Part shown: in pieces, positions 1 through 9,898 of the stretch
Layout: each line of letters begins with the position of its first letter
How positions within the stretch are numbered: position 1 is the first letter of the stretch
NCBI GenBank assembly: GCA_016793505.1
Contig: JAEULW010000193.1
Span: forward strand, 1 to 34,107
Length of the DNA stretch: 34,107 nt
Reading direction: 5' to 3'
Origin: Methylobacteriaceae bacterium
GTDB taxonomy: Bacteria; Pseudomonadota; Alphaproteobacteria; Rhizobiales; Beijerinckiaceae
Notes under the pieces: model-generated
What the model saw: the letters and a program-made list of their open reading frames with translations, nothing else
The model's database searches: none
What the model was told of the DNA's origin: nothing
Position numbers and translations under genes: made by a program

Positions 1-1172
1 TCGCAGAAGCCTGTGCGCGCAATCGCCGCGCCGGTGGCGCGGCGCAACCTGTCCGCGAGGTCTCGCGCGCCGTGTCGCGAAAGGCCCTCGGCGATCATCC
101 AGTTGACCACCGCCCAGACCGGGCCGCGCCAGTAGCGCTTCGGCTCGAAGCGCGGATCGCGGGGATCGGTCGAGGGCGCGGGCAGCGCGACCTCAGCCAT
201 CTGCGATTCGAGCGTCCCGCACAGCCGGCGCGCCTGCGCGGCGTTCGGCGTCGATGTCAGCAGCGGCAGAAAGCCGGCGGAGACGACGACGTCGATCGGC
301 TGGCCGGCGATCAGATCCTTCGACAGGAAGACGCCGCGAGTCTCGCTCCACAGTCCGCCCAGGCCGGCTGCGAGCGCTGCGGCGCGCGCCTCGATCTCGG
401 CCGTCTCGCCAGCCTCGCCGAAGCGCGCGGCGAGCCCCGCCAGCGCTTCTTCAGCGGCGAGCAGAATGGCGTTGGTGCCGACATCGGCGACCTTGAACGG
501 CGCGACGCGCCACATCGCCTCGGGCCGCCATCCGACCTCGCGATAGGCGTCGACGAGATGGATGTAGCGCCGGTAGTCGGCGTCGGTCGGCCGCATCGAG
601 GCGTCGACATGACCCGTGTCGCGTCGGCGGATCACCGTCGTCGTCGTCTCGGGCACGCGCGCGAAAGGCGCGTCCCATTCCGGCGAATTGTCGCGCCCCG
701 TCTCCCAGTTGTGCAACGTCGCGACGAGACCGGTCCGCTCCGGATCGCGCGCCGTCGCGAACCAGCGGTGATAGGCGAGCGCCTGCCGGTAGAGCTTCGC
801 CAGACGCGGCTGATGCGCATCCCCCGCGCGACGCGCCAGAAAGGCGAGCGCCAGCGCGAAGACCGGTGGCTGGGTGATGCCGGACGTTGCGATGCGATGA
901 CGCGTCCCCCACACGTCCGGGCCCGGGAAGTAGCTCGTCGCCGGCGCATGGAAGACGATCTGCGGGATCATCCCGTCGTCCCATTGCCCTTCGGCGAGCC
1001 GTTCCAGCTCGCGCAGACCGCGATCGACGTCGAAGGTCGCAAACCCCATCGAAACGAAGGCCGAGTCCCAGTTCCACTGGAACGGATAAAGACCGTGCGT
1101 CGGCACCGTGTAGCCGCCACGGTCGTTCTGCGCGAGGATCGATCGCGCCTGATCGACGAGACTCCGGCTCAT
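1..1172 (-). CDS. GH63-like glycosidase (mannosyl-/glucosylglycerate hydrolase type), partial, C-terminus outside window
   Basis: The frame opens at an ATG whose first bases overlap the TGA of the upstream ATPase gene (ATGA, 4 bp), and it stays open to the left edge, so 390 codons are visible and the C-terminus is missing. The protein begins MSRSLVDQARSIL and has the motifs YPFQWNWDSAF and EGQWDDGMIPQ near residues 30-60, NWETGRDNSP around 156-165, and KRYWRGAVWAVVNW near the end. These are typical of the (alpha/alpha)6-barrel GH63/MGH-like glycosidases that hydrolyse mannosylglycerate, glucosylglycerate or related alpha-glycosides. By analogy, Asp161 in GRDNSP is the probable catalytic acid. 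The catalytic base usually lies in the last ~50 residues and is not visible. There is no signal peptide, so it should act in the cytoplasm on the solute imported by the preceding ABC transporter. The fold family is fairly sure; the substrate is inference. Trehalase-like or amylo-1,6-glucosidase-like activity is possible. Confidence 0.8.
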   Translation of the reverse strand, partial: MSRSLVDQARSILAQNDRGGYTVPTHGLYPFQWNWDSAFVSMGFATFDVDRGLRELERLAEGQWDDGMIPQIVFHAPATSYFPGPDVWGTRHRIATSGITQPPVFALALAFLARRAGDAHQPRLAKLYRQALAYHRWFATARDPERTGLVATLHNWETGRDNSPEWDAPFARVPETTTTVIRRRDTGHVDASMRPTDADYRRYIHLVDAYREVGWRPEAMWRVAPFKVADVGTNAILLAAEEALAGLAARFGEAGETAEIEARAAALAAGLGGLWSETRGVFLSKDLIAGQPIDVVVSAGFLPLLTSTPNAAQARRLCGTLESQMAEVALPAPSTDPRDPRFEPKRYWRGPVWAVVNWMIAEGLSRHGARDLADRLRRATGAAIARTGFC

Positions 1173-2212
1173 GCCGCCGCCCTGACGGCGCGCTCGGTCG
1201 CCGGATCGATCCACACGATGCGCGCCGGGTCGGGCCGCAGATAGAGGCGCTGGCCGGCCGAGATCAACATGTCGGGCCGCGCAGCCACACGCATCGTTTG
1301 CCCCGCCACGGCGCCGCTCAGGAGGAGCATGGCGCCGAGCGGCTCGGCGACGCGCACGTCGAACGGCAGGCCCGAGTCGGCGATCTCGACATCCTCGGCG
1401 CGCACGCCGGCGATGATCCGGTCCGTGCCCGGCGCGGCGGCGCGGAAGCCGTCGAGTTCGACGACGCCCGCGCGCACCGGCAGGTCGAGAAAATTCATCG
1501 GCGGCGATCCGAGAAAACCGCCGACAAAGCGCGTCGCCGGCCGCTCATAAAGCGCCTGCGGACGATCGATCTGCTCGATGACGCCCTTGTGCATCACGGC
1601 GATCCGGTCTGCCAGGCCCATCGCCTCGGTCTGGTCGTGCGTGACATAGATCGTCGTCGCGCCGGACTGCGCCAGAACGGCCTTCAGTTCGGTGCGCATC
1701 TCGAGTCGCAGCAGCGCGTCGAGATTGGACAGCGGCTCGTCCATGAGCAGAACCGACGGCCTCACCGCCAGCGCCCGCGCCACCGCGACGCGCTGGCGCT
1801 GCCCGCCCGACAGCTTGGCCGGATAGCGGTCGAGATAGGGCGTGATATGCAACAGCTCGGCGGCGCGCGCTACCTGCGCCTTCACCTCGGCGTCCTCCGC
1901 GCCGCGCATGCGCAGGCCGAAGGCGACGTTCTCGAACACGGTCATGTGCGGGAACACCGCATAGTTCTGGAACACCATGGCGATGCCGCGCTGTCGCGGC
2001 TGCAGCTCCGTGACGTTGCGATCGCCGATGAAGACCTGCCCGGCTGTCGCCGTCTCGAGCCCCGCGATGATGCGCAGCAAGGTCGTCTTGCCGCAGCCCG
2101 AAGGCCCCAGCAGAGCGAGGAACTCGCCATCCGGGATATCGAGATCGATGCGCGCCAGCGCCGTCGCCTGCCCGAATTTCTTTTCGACGCCGTCTATTCT
2201 GATCCCGGCCAT
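1169..2212 (-). CDS. Sugar ABC transporter ATP-binding protein (MalK/UgpC type)
   Basis: The 347-residue cytoplasmic ATPase energises the importer formed with the two permeases upstream. It has a complete ABC cassette: Walker A GPSGCGKTT at 36-44, Q-loop FQNYAVFPHMTV near 81-92, signature LSGGQ at 134-138, Walker B VLLMDEP at 154-160, D-loop NLDA, and switch His192 in YVTHDQTEAM. The C-terminal ~110 residues form the TOBE/OB regulatory domain of the carbohydrate subfamily (CUT1), and the length is normal for MalK/UgpC/ThuK proteins. The start lies 7 bp after the upstream permease stop, and the gene overlaps the glycosidase by 4 bp, so all are probably translated from one message. Whether this ATPase also serves other importers, as MsiK-type proteins do, cannot be told from sequence. 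Confidence 0.95.
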   Translation of the reverse strand: MAGIRIDGVEKKFGQATALARIDLDIPDGEFLALLGPSGCGKTTLLRIIAGLETATAGQVFIGDRNVTELQPRQRGIAMVFQNYAVFPHMTVFENVAFGLRMRGAEDAEVKAQVARAAELLHITPYLDRYPAKLSGGQRQRVAVARALAVRPSVLLMDEPLSNLDALLRLEMRTELKAVLAQSGATTIYVTHDQTEAMGLADRIAVMHKGVIEQIDRPQALYERPATRFVGGFLGSPPMNFLDLPVRAGVVELDGFRAAAPGTDRIIAGVRAEDVEIADSGLPFDVRVAEPLGAMLLLSGAVAGQTMRVAARPDMLISAGQRLYLRPDPARIVWIDPATERAVRAAA

Positions 2213-2219
2213 GACGCGC

Positions 2220-3029
2220 CTATTTGTTGGAGACGCCCCACATCGCGAACAGATATTTTCGCACCGCGAAAATGAACACGATGGAGGGCAGGATGAGCAG
2301 GAAACCGCCGGCGAAGCGATAATGCAGCGGCGACTCGGCGAGCACCGTCAGCAGATACGCCGTCAGCGTCTTGTTGCGGACGGTCAGCACCGAGGCGGCG
2401 AAGACCTCGTTCCACGAGATCACGAAGGCGAAGATCGCCGCCGCGGCGAGGCCCGGCAGGGCGAGGGGCAGGACAACCTTGCGGAACGCCTGCAGGCGCG
2501 AGCAGCCGAACACCCAGGCCGCCTCCTCGAGCTCGCGCGGAATGCCCATGAACAGGCTAGCCGAGACGAGCGCGGCGAAGGGCAGCGCCAGCGCGGTATG
2601 AACGAGCGCCACGCCGAGCGGCGTGTCGTAGAGACCGACGCGGATGAAGGTCACCGTCAGCGGCAGCGCCAGAATGGCGAGCGGAAAGGCGCGCGTCAGA
2701 ATGACGAGCAGGCGAAACAGATTGGCGCCGCGGAAGGCGTAGCGCGCCAGCGCGTAGCCCGCCGGCGCGCCGAGCGCGAGCGACAGCAGCATGGTGAGCG
2801 CGGCGACGAGCGCGCCGTTCACGGCCGCCCGGCCGACGCCCTCGACCGCCAGAAAGGTCTGCATCGAGGCGAGCGTCGCATCCCAAGGCAGGAGACTCTT
2901 CGGCCAGCGGAACACGCCGGCGCGCCCGCCGAAGGCGCCGAGCGCGATCAGATAGATCGGCACGAGAACCCACAGGCAGAGCGTGACGACGCCCGACCAC
3001 AGAACGACCCGGCGCAGCCCGACGCTCAT
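2220..3029 (-). CDS. Sugar ABC transporter permease (MalG type)
   Basis: This is the second inner-membrane subunit of the importer. I start it at the ATG whose ATGA overlaps the stop of permease 1, giving 269 residues beginning MSVGLRRVVLWSG; a longer open frame upstream has no coding support. About six hydrophobic segments are visible: residues ~10-30, a central cluster from ~75 to 160, and a last one ending near the C-terminus FAVRKYLFAMWG. The EAA loop that contacts the ATPase is present (ELEEAAWVFGCSRLQAFRKVVLP), with the conserved Gly and the C-terminal LP. Length and motif fit the MalG/BPD_transp_1 family. Substrate is unknown and shared with the operon. Confidence 0.93.
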   Translation of the reverse strand: MSVGLRRVVLWSGVVTLCLWVLVPIYLIALGAFGGRAGVFRWPKSLLPWDATLASMQTFLAVEGVGRAAVNGALVAALTMLLSLALGAPAGYALARYAFRGANLFRLLVILTRAFPLAILALPLTVTFIRVGLYDTPLGVALVHTALALPFAALVSASLFMGIPRELEEAAWVFGCSRLQAFRKVVLPLALPGLAAAAIFAFVISWNEVFAASVLTVRNKTLTAYLLTVLAESPLHYRFAGGFLLILPSIVFIFAVRKYLFAMWGVSNK

Positions 3030-3874
3030 GGCTGTGTCTCCGGGTTGACGCGCAGCGCGCGGATGTAGGCCAGCGTCGCGGCAAGCGAGATCGCCATCAC
3101 GAGAATGGCGTAGGCGGCCGCCACGCCATTGTTCTGGTTGACGTGCTGCCACGCGTAGGCCTCGCCGACGAGCACCGGGAAATTGCGGCCCGACAGCGCA
3201 TAGACGACGGCGAAGACCTCGAAGGCGAGCACGGTGCGCAGGATCAGCGCGCTCTGGATCGACGGCTTGAGCAGCGGCAGCGTGATCTTGCGGAACCGCG
3301 TCCATGGACTGGCGCCGAAGATTTCCGCCGCCTCGCCATATTCTTTCGGGATGAGCTGCAGGCCGGCGACGAGAATGACCAGAACGATCGCCGTGGCGCG
3401 CCAGATCTCGGCGAGCGCGACGGCCAGGAACATGCTGCCGGGCGATTCGTAGGACAGCCAGTTCGTCGGCCCGTCGATGACGCCGAAGGCGGCCAGCAAC
3501 GTGTTGAGGTAGCCCCGATCCTGGAAGATCGCCAGCCAGACGAGACCGGCTGCGAGATCCGAGACGCCGAGCGGGATCGTCCAGATCCACAGGACGAGAT
3601 CGCGCCCCTTGTCGAGCTTCTGCAGCATCACGCCCATCAGCAGCGCGCAGGCGACCTGCAGCGGCACGACGACGAGCACGAGCAGAAAAGTGTTGCGCAG
3701 CGACAGGCCGAAATTGAGGTCGCCGACCATCTTGCGGAAGTTGGTCAGCGACCAGGCGCCGTCGTCGACGAAGGCGAGGACGACGGTCTGGACGAGCGGG
3801 ATGACGAACAGCGCGATCAGAAAAATCGTCGCGGGAGCGATGAGCAGATAAGGGAGCGCACGGCTTCGTTCCAT
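3026..3874 (-). CDS. Sugar ABC transporter permease (MalF type)
   Basis: This 282-residue inner-membrane permease begins MERSRALPYLLIAPATIF, a typical first helix of CUT1 MalF/UgpA-like subunits. Six membrane segments can be followed, and the EAA loop reads EYGEAAEIFGASPWTRFRKITLPLL, with the E-A-A, Gly and LP positions intact. It partners the MalG-type protein, with which it overlaps by 4 bp (ATGA). A 59-bp gap containing a strong hairpin separates it from the binding-protein gene upstream. An AGGAC sequence a few bases before the ATG is a weak Shine-Dalgarno site. I see no truncation or frameshift. Confidence 0.93.
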   Translation of the reverse strand: MERSRALPYLLIAPATIFLIALFVIPLVQTVVLAFVDDGAWSLTNFRKMVGDLNFGLSLRNTFLLVLVVVPLQVACALLMGVMLQKLDKGRDLVLWIWTIPLGVSDLAAGLVWLAIFQDRGYLNTLLAAFGVIDGPTNWLSYESPGSMFLAVALAEIWRATAIVLVILVAGLQLIPKEYGEAAEIFGASPWTRFRKITLPLLKPSIQSALILRTVLAFEVFAVVYALSGRNFPVLVGEAYAWQHVNQNNGVAAAYAILVMAISLAATLAYIRALRVNPETQP

Positions 3875-3899
3875 GGCCGTCCTCGATCGTCGTGAGGAA

Positions 3900-3926
3900 G
3901 CGCCCCGCCCGGCGTCGGCGGGGCGC
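3900..3926 (-). promoter_or_regulatory. Intercistronic hairpin between binding protein and permease genes
   Basis: A perfect 10-bp inverted repeat (GCGCCCCGCC / GGCGGGGCGC) with a 7-base loop begins 7 bases beyond the stop of the solute-binding protein gene and ends before the permease start. It has no following T-run, so it is not a canonical intrinsic terminator. Hairpins here in other sugar-importer operons (malE-malF is the textbook case) protect the upstream message and lower expression of the permeases. That role is inferred for this copy. Confidence 0.6.
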
Positions 3927-3933
3927 CGCGTCG

Positions 3934-5207
<1,274 letters not shown>

Positions 5208-5211
<4 letters not shown>

Positions 5212-6260
5212 GTCGTCCTCCCTTGCATCGTGCTTTGTCCAGTCGGATCTTGCGCGCCGGCCTCGCCGGTCGACTCGCGCAGGATTTGTCGAGGCGTGAA
5301 AACCTCCTGCATGCCGTCTGCCTTGGCGCCGGCGAGCAGCGCCAGCGTCATTCGCGCCATGCGCGCGCCCACCGCCGCGACGTCGAGCTCCATCGTCGTC
5401 AGCGGCGGGCTGAGATGCTGGGCGGCGTGAATATTGTCGTGGCCGGCGATCGCCACGTCGCGGCCGACGAGCAGCCCGGCAGCCTGCGCCGCGCGCACCG
5501 CGCCGATGGCGATTCGATCGGTGGCGCAGACCAGCGCTGACGGCGCGTCGGCGCGCGCCATCAGCCGCGCGGCGGCGTTTTCGCCCTCGCTCTCGGTGGC
5601 CGGCAGCGCGAGAACGAGATCGTCGGCGAGATCAGCCTGCGCCAGCGCCCGCCGCCACCCTGCGCGACGGTAGCTGGAAAACATCAGGTCGTCCGGCGCG
5701 CCGAGAAAGGCGATGCGCCGATGGCCAAGGCCGATCAGGCGCGCCGTCAGGCCGAAGAAGCCGGCCGCGCCGTCGCCGTCGACGAAGGCGTAGGGCCGCT
5801 CGCAGTCGGTGCGGCCGTGACAGACGAAGGGCATTCCGGCGCCCTGCAGCAGCGCGACGCGCGGATCATTGCGCCGCGTGCGCAGCACCAGACAGGCGTC
5901 GGCCCGTCGCTCGCGGATGATGCGTTCATAGACCATCTGTTCGTCGCGACCCGGCCGCGCCGCCAGCAGCATCAGGTCGTAACGCTTCTCGGCCAGATGC
6001 GCGCCGACGACGGCGAGCAGTTGCTCGAACGCGGCCTCGAAGAAGCGGCCCGGCTCGGTCGGCATCACCAGCGCGATCGTCTCGGACGCGCCCTTGCGCA
6101 GGCGCCGCGCGATCGGATTGGGGCGATAGCCGGCGGCATCCGCGGCCCGGCGGACGCGCTCGCGCGTTTCGGCGGCCACGTCGTCATAACCGTCCAGCGC
6201 CCGCGAGACGGTGGTGATCGACAAGCCGAGCTGGTTCGCGAGACCGCGCAGTCCCCGCAA
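5208..6260 (-). CDS. LacI-family transcriptional repressor, first gene of the sugar operon
   Basis: I start this 350-residue repressor at a TTG (6260-6258) placed 5 bases after a full AGGAGG ribosome site. It puts the helix-turn-helix at the N-terminus, as LacI proteins require: LRGLANQLGLSITTVSRALDG, roughly residues 4-24. The hinge follows (GYRPNPIARRLRKG, 45-58), then a periplasmic-binding-protein-like sensor domain with IALVMPTEPG, GLGHRRIAFLG and the late DVAIAGHDN motif. The longer open frame upstream would run through the promoter and into soxG, so I reject it. The gene is the first of the operon and overlaps the binding-protein ATG by 4 bp. A palindromic operator sits on its own promoter, indicating autorepression relieved by the imported sugar or a product. 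The effector is unknown. Confidence 0.92.
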
Positions 6261-6284
6261 AGCCGCCTCCTGACGAGACCTTCC

Positions 6285-6298
6285 CCAAAACGTTTTGG
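6285..6298. promoter_or_regulatory. LacI-type operator palindrome
   Basis: The 14-bp sequence CCAAAACGTTTTGG is a perfect palindrome with the central CG typical of LacI-family operators. It lies 24 bp upstream of the repressor's TTG start and covers the expected transcription start (about 7 bases after the -10 box), so bound repressor would block initiation. I noticed no second copy in the window. Confidence 0.85.
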
Positions 6299-6300
6299 AA

Positions 6301-6329
6301 AAGCTATTCAGGAAGGCTGGAGCTGTCAA
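6301..6329 (-). promoter_or_regulatory. Sigma-70 type promoter of the LacI/sugar operon
   Basis: On the minus strand a perfect -35 box TTGACA (6329-6324) is followed by exactly 17 bp and then TAGCTT (6306-6301), a 3-of-6 match to the -10 consensus. Transcription would begin near 6294, inside the LacI-type palindrome, leaving a leader of about 34 bases to the TTG start. The -35 box lies only 22 bp beyond the soxG stop, and no terminator is visible between them. Confidence 0.7.
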
Positions 6330-6351
6330 GCCCGGCGCCGGCGGCGATGCG

Positions 6352-6918
6352 TCAGAGATCGGCGGCGCCGCGCCGGGCCTCGGCGAGATGGCCGATGAGA
6401 TAGGGGGCGAAGGACCGCCAGACCTCGAGTCGCCAAGTCTGCGCGGCGCGCCGCCAGAGCACGATCTCGGCCTTGAGGAAAATCGTGCGAGTCGCCGCGC
6501 CGACCGGGAAGGCGCCGTCGCGCAGATCGAGCGGACAGCCGGCCGAAATGAGCCGCGCGGCGAGCCGCCCGTCGAGCACAAATCCGACCTGACGCGCCGA
6601 AACATCGACGAGGCTGTGCGGCGTCCCGTCGAGCGCCTGCGCAAGGCTCCCGGCGAGCCCCGCCGGCGCTTCGCCGTCGGCGACGAGCAGCCATTCGTCA
6701 GGACCGAGCCGCAACATCGCGCGCAGCCCCGCCGCCTCGGCGCGATTGATGCGCCCGGGCGCCGCAACGCCCAGCGCTTCGCCAGCCAGTCGCGCCGCCG
6801 GCGTCTCGCCGCGCAGCACGAAACGCGCCGCTGCGCCGACGCTCTGCAGGCTGGCTTCCGCGTCGTCGGGAAACGCCGGCGTTGGCGGCGTGGGATTCGC
6901 GGCGCGGGCCTCAGACAT
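6352..6918 (-). CDS. soxG: Sarcosine oxidase gamma subunit
   Basis: This is the small gamma subunit of heterotetrameric sarcosine oxidase, which converts sarcosine, O2 and tetrahydrofolate to glycine, 5,10-methylene-THF and H2O2. The chosen ATG (6918) gives 188 residues beginning MSEARAANPTPPTP and overlaps the soxA stop by 8 bp, as is common in this operon. Visible SoxG-like features are RLGPDEWLLVADG (near 74-86), the stretch HSLVDVSARQVGF, GCPLDLRDGAFPVG, and the C-terminal WRSFAPYLIGHL. The gamma subunit has no catalytic residue of its own and helps hold the complex together. The longer upstream frame lies inside soxA and is not used. The assignment rests on position and these motifs. Confidence 0.9.
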   Translation of the reverse strand: MSEARAANPTPPTPAFPDDAEASLQSVGAAARFVLRGETPAARLAGEALGVAAPGRINRAEAAGLRAMLRLGPDEWLLVADGEAPAGLAGSLAQALDGTPHSLVDVSARQVGFVLDGRLAARLISAGCPLDLRDGAFPVGAATRTIFLKAEIVLWRRAAQTWRLEVWRSFAPYLIGHLAEARRGAADL

Positions 6919-9898
6919 CGAGCAACGCTCCCTGCGGATCGTGGAACGTCGGCGCGACGACGCGCGCAGCGATCGTCCGCCCCATGATCGGAATGTGCAG
7001 CGTTTCGCCGATGCGATTGCGCCCGTTCGCCACCAGCGCAAGCGCGATCGATCGCCCGAGCGCCGGGCTGAAATAGGCGGAGGTGACATGGCCGAGCGCC
7101 GCGCCGCCGGCCCCGCCCCTAGCGTCGACGATCTGCGCGCCTTCCTCCGCAACGAAGGCGGGATCCTCGGTCAGCAGGCCGACGAACTGCTTGCGCCCGG
7201 CGGCGACGATGTCGGGCCGCGCCAGCGATCGCTTGCCGACGAAGTCGCGCTTGTTCTTGCCGATGGCCCAGCCGAGGCCGAGATCGTCGGGCGTCACCGT
7301 CCCGTCGGTGTCCTGGCCAACGATGACGTAACCCTTTTCCGCGCGCATCACATGCATCGCCTCCGTGCCATAGGCGACAGCCTCGCGGCTTGCGCCTTCG
7401 GCCCAGACCGCCTCCCACACGGCGCGACCATGCTCGGACGGAACGTTGATCTCGAAGCCGAGTTCGCCCGTGAAGCTGACGCGCATGACGCGCGCCGCAA
7501 AGCCGCAGACCCGCCCCTCGCGAACGCTCATATGCGGCGTCGCCTCGCGCGACAGGTCGATCTCCTCGACCAGCGGCGTGATCACGTCGCGGGCGCGCGG
7601 TCCCTGCACCGCGATCACCGCCCATTGTTCACTCGTCGAGGTGAGCCAGACTTTCATCTGCGGGAACTCGGTCTGCAGATAGTCTTCCATGTGGTGCAGC
7701 ACGCGCGCCGCCCCGCCGGTCGTCGTCGTCACATGGAACCGGTCGGGCGCGAGCCGCGCCACGACGCCGTCGTCGATCACGAATCCGGCCTCGTTCAGCA
7801 TCAGCGCGTAGCGGCAGCGGCCCGGCGCCAGCCCGGCGAAGGGATTGGTGTACATTTTCTCGAGAAAGGCCGCCGCATCGGGCCCGACCACCTCGATCTT
7901 GCCGAGGGTCGAGGCGTCGAACAGGCCGACCGACGCGCGCGTCTGCCGGCATTCGCGCGCCACCGCCTGCGCCATGCTTTCGCCGGCGCGCGGGAAGTAA
8001 TGCGCCCGCTTCCACAGGCCGACATCTTCGAACGCCGCGCCCTGCGCCTGCGCCCACGGATCGATGGGTGTGCGTCGCACCGGGTCGAACAGGTCGCCCC
8101 GGCTCGCCCCCGCCAGCGCGCCGAACGTCACCGGCGTGTAGGGCGAGCGATAGGTCGTCAGGCCAACTTCGGGAACCGCCTTGCCGAGCGCCCGCGCTGC
8201 GACCTCGAGCGCATTGAGGTTCGACGTCTTGCCCTGATCGGTCGCCATGCCGGTCGTGGTGTAGCGCTTGACATGCTCGATCGAGCGCATGCCTTCGCGC
8301 ACCGCGAGTTCGACATCCTCGACCGCGACGTCGTTCTGGAAGTCGAGGAACGCCTTGTCCTTCGCCGCGGCGCTGCGCGCCGGCGCGATGTCGCGCGCGC
8401 CCGTTTGCGGCGGGTCGTGCGCCGTCGCATAGGCCCGCGCCGACCCGCCCGCGACGGCGGCGCCAGCCGCATCCCCTTCGCGCAGCGCGGCGGCGAGCCC
8501 GAAAGCCCCGTTGCAGGCGCCCGCCGAGCGCACATGCGCCGCGGCCTGTCCGGGCACGAAGGCGCCGATCGCCGGCGCCCACACGAGCTTGCCGCGCGAC
8601 TGCGCATGCAGATGCACGCTCGGCGTCCAGCCCCCGCACATCAGCAGCGCGTCGCAGGCGATGCGCTCCTCCTGCGCCGCTTCGGTCGAGGCGACCGGGC
8701 CGATACGGGCCTCGCGGATGCGCAAGCGACCGGACGTGCTCTTGATTGCCCGCCCGGCGAGCACGCGGATGCCCGCGCCGCGCGCCGCCTCGACCAGTTC
8801 GCCCGTCGGCGCGTCGCGCAGATCGACGACGCCGGCGACGCCGACGCCGGCCGCGCGCAGATCGAGCGCGACGCGATAGGCGCTGTCATGCGTCGTCGCG
8901 ACGAGAACGCGCCGTCCGACCGCGACGCCCCACCGCGCCAGATAGGCGCGCGCCGCCTCCGCCAGCATCACGCCCGGCCGATCATTGCCCGGAAAGACCA
9001 GCGGCCGCTCGATCGCCCCGGTCGCGAGCACGACGTCGCGGGCGCGCACCTGCCAGAGCCGCTCGCGCACACCCTCGCTCGCCGCGCTGTCCCGATCGCC
9101 GACGCGCTCGCACAGCCCGACGAGATTTTGCGCATGATGGCCGAAGGCCTGCGTGCGCGCCACCATGCGGACATTCGGCATCGCCGCGAGTGCGGCCAGC
9201 GCAGCCTCGAGCCATGCGCTTGCCGGCGCGTCGTCGATCGTCGCCGTGCGCTCCTGCAAAAGCGATCCGCCGAAGCGCGCCTGCTCGTCGCAGAGGATGA
9301 CATCGGCGCCGGCGCGGCCGGCGGCGAGCGCGGCGGCCAGTCCCGCCGCGCCGGCGCCGACGATCAGCGCGTCGCAATGCGTATAGAATTGCGCATAGCG
9401 ATCGGGATCGGGCGCCGTTGGCGCGGCGCCGAGTCCGGCGGCTTGACGCACGATCGGCTCGAACACGTTCTTCCAGGCGCGCAGGCCCGCCGCGCGCGGG
9501 CCCATGAAGGTCTTGTAGTAAAAACCCGCCGAGAAGAACCGCGCGCCAAGGCTGTTGACGGCGCCGAGATCGAAGGCGAGCGAGGGCCAGCGGTTCTGGC
9601 TCGTCGCGACGAGACCGTCATGCAGCTCGACCTGCGTGGCGCGCAGATTCGGCGTGAAACGCCCCGCCCCGCCATCGACGCCGACCAGCGCGTTCGGCTC
9701 CTCCGCCCCCGCCGACAGGACGCCGCGCGGCCTGTGATACTTGTAGGAGCGCCCGACGAGATGCACGCCATGGGCGAGCAGCGCCGAGGCGAGCGTGTCG
9801 CCGGCGCGGCCTGCGTAGGAGACGCCGTCGAACATGAACGTCAGCGGCGCGCCCGCCTTCACGTCGCCGCCCGTCGCGATGCGGAACGGTTCGCTCAT
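6911..9898 (-). CDS. soxA: Sarcosine oxidase alpha subunit
   Basis: The 995-residue alpha subunit carries the NAD+ site and the folate-binding domain of heterotetrameric sarcosine oxidase. The N-terminal ~100 residues resemble a ferredoxin-like fold (SYKYHRPRGVLSAGAEEPNALV), but the first cysteine is at 175, so no iron-sulfur cluster is expected, as is usual for SoxA. A dinucleotide fold follows with GAGAAG at 181-186, plus LATGAIERPLVFPGNDRPG and the CGGWTPSVHLHAQS motif. The C-terminal ~390 residues form an aminomethyltransferase (GCV_T-like) domain with GLFDASTLGKIEVVGPDA, SFTGELGFEINVP and GTEAMHVMRAEKGY. It transfers the methyl carbon to tetrahydrofolate. Overlaps of 4 bp with soxD and 8 bp with soxG show a single operon. 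Full length, no disruption seen. Confidence 0.97.
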   Translation of the reverse strand: MSEPFRIATGGDVKAGAPLTFMFDGVSYAGRAGDTLASALLAHGVHLVGRSYKYHRPRGVLSAGAEEPNALVGVDGGAGRFTPNLRATQVELHDGLVATSQNRWPSLAFDLGAVNSLGARFFSAGFYYKTFMGPRAAGLRAWKNVFEPIVRQAAGLGAAPTAPDPDRYAQFYTHCDALIVGAGAAGLAAALAAGRAGADVILCDEQARFGGSLLQERTATIDDAPASAWLEAALAALAAMPNVRMVARTQAFGHHAQNLVGLCERVGDRDSAASEGVRERLWQVRARDVVLATGAIERPLVFPGNDRPGVMLAEAARAYLARWGVAVGRRVLVATTHDSAYRVALDLRAAGVGVAGVVDLRDAPTGELVEAARGAGIRVLAGRAIKSTSGRLRIREARIGPVASTEAAQEERIACDALLMCGGWTPSVHLHAQSRGKLVWAPAIGAFVPGQAAAHVRSAGACNGAFGLAAALREGDAAGAAVAGGSARAYATAHDPPQTGARDIAPARSAAAKDKAFLDFQNDVAVEDVELAVREGMRSIEHVKRYTTTGMATDQGKTSNLNALEVAARALGKAVPEVGLTTYRSPYTPVTFGALAGASRGDLFDPVRRTPIDPWAQAQGAAFEDVGLWKRAHYFPRAGESMAQAVARECRQTRASVGLFDASTLGKIEVVGPDAAAFLEKMYTNPFAGLAPGRCRYALMLNEAGFVIDDGVVARLAPDRFHVTTTTGGAARVLHHMEDYLQTEFPQMKVWLTSTSEQWAVIAVQGPRARDVITPLVEEIDLSREATPHMSVREGRVCGFAARVMRVSFTGELGFEINVPSEHGRAVWEAVWAEGASREAVAYGTEAMHVMRAEKGYVIVGQDTDGTVTPDDLGLGWAIGKNKRDFVGKRSLARPDIVAAGRKQFVGLLTEDPAFVAEEGAQIVDARGGAGGAALGHVTSAYFSPALGRSIALALVANGRNRIGETLHIPIMGRTIAARVVAPTFHDPQGALLDV

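Noticed and set aside
6333-6342. CCGGCGCCGG palindrome near the soxG stop as a terminator
   Set aside because: It has no loop and no T-run, and such short GC palindromes are frequent in this composition.
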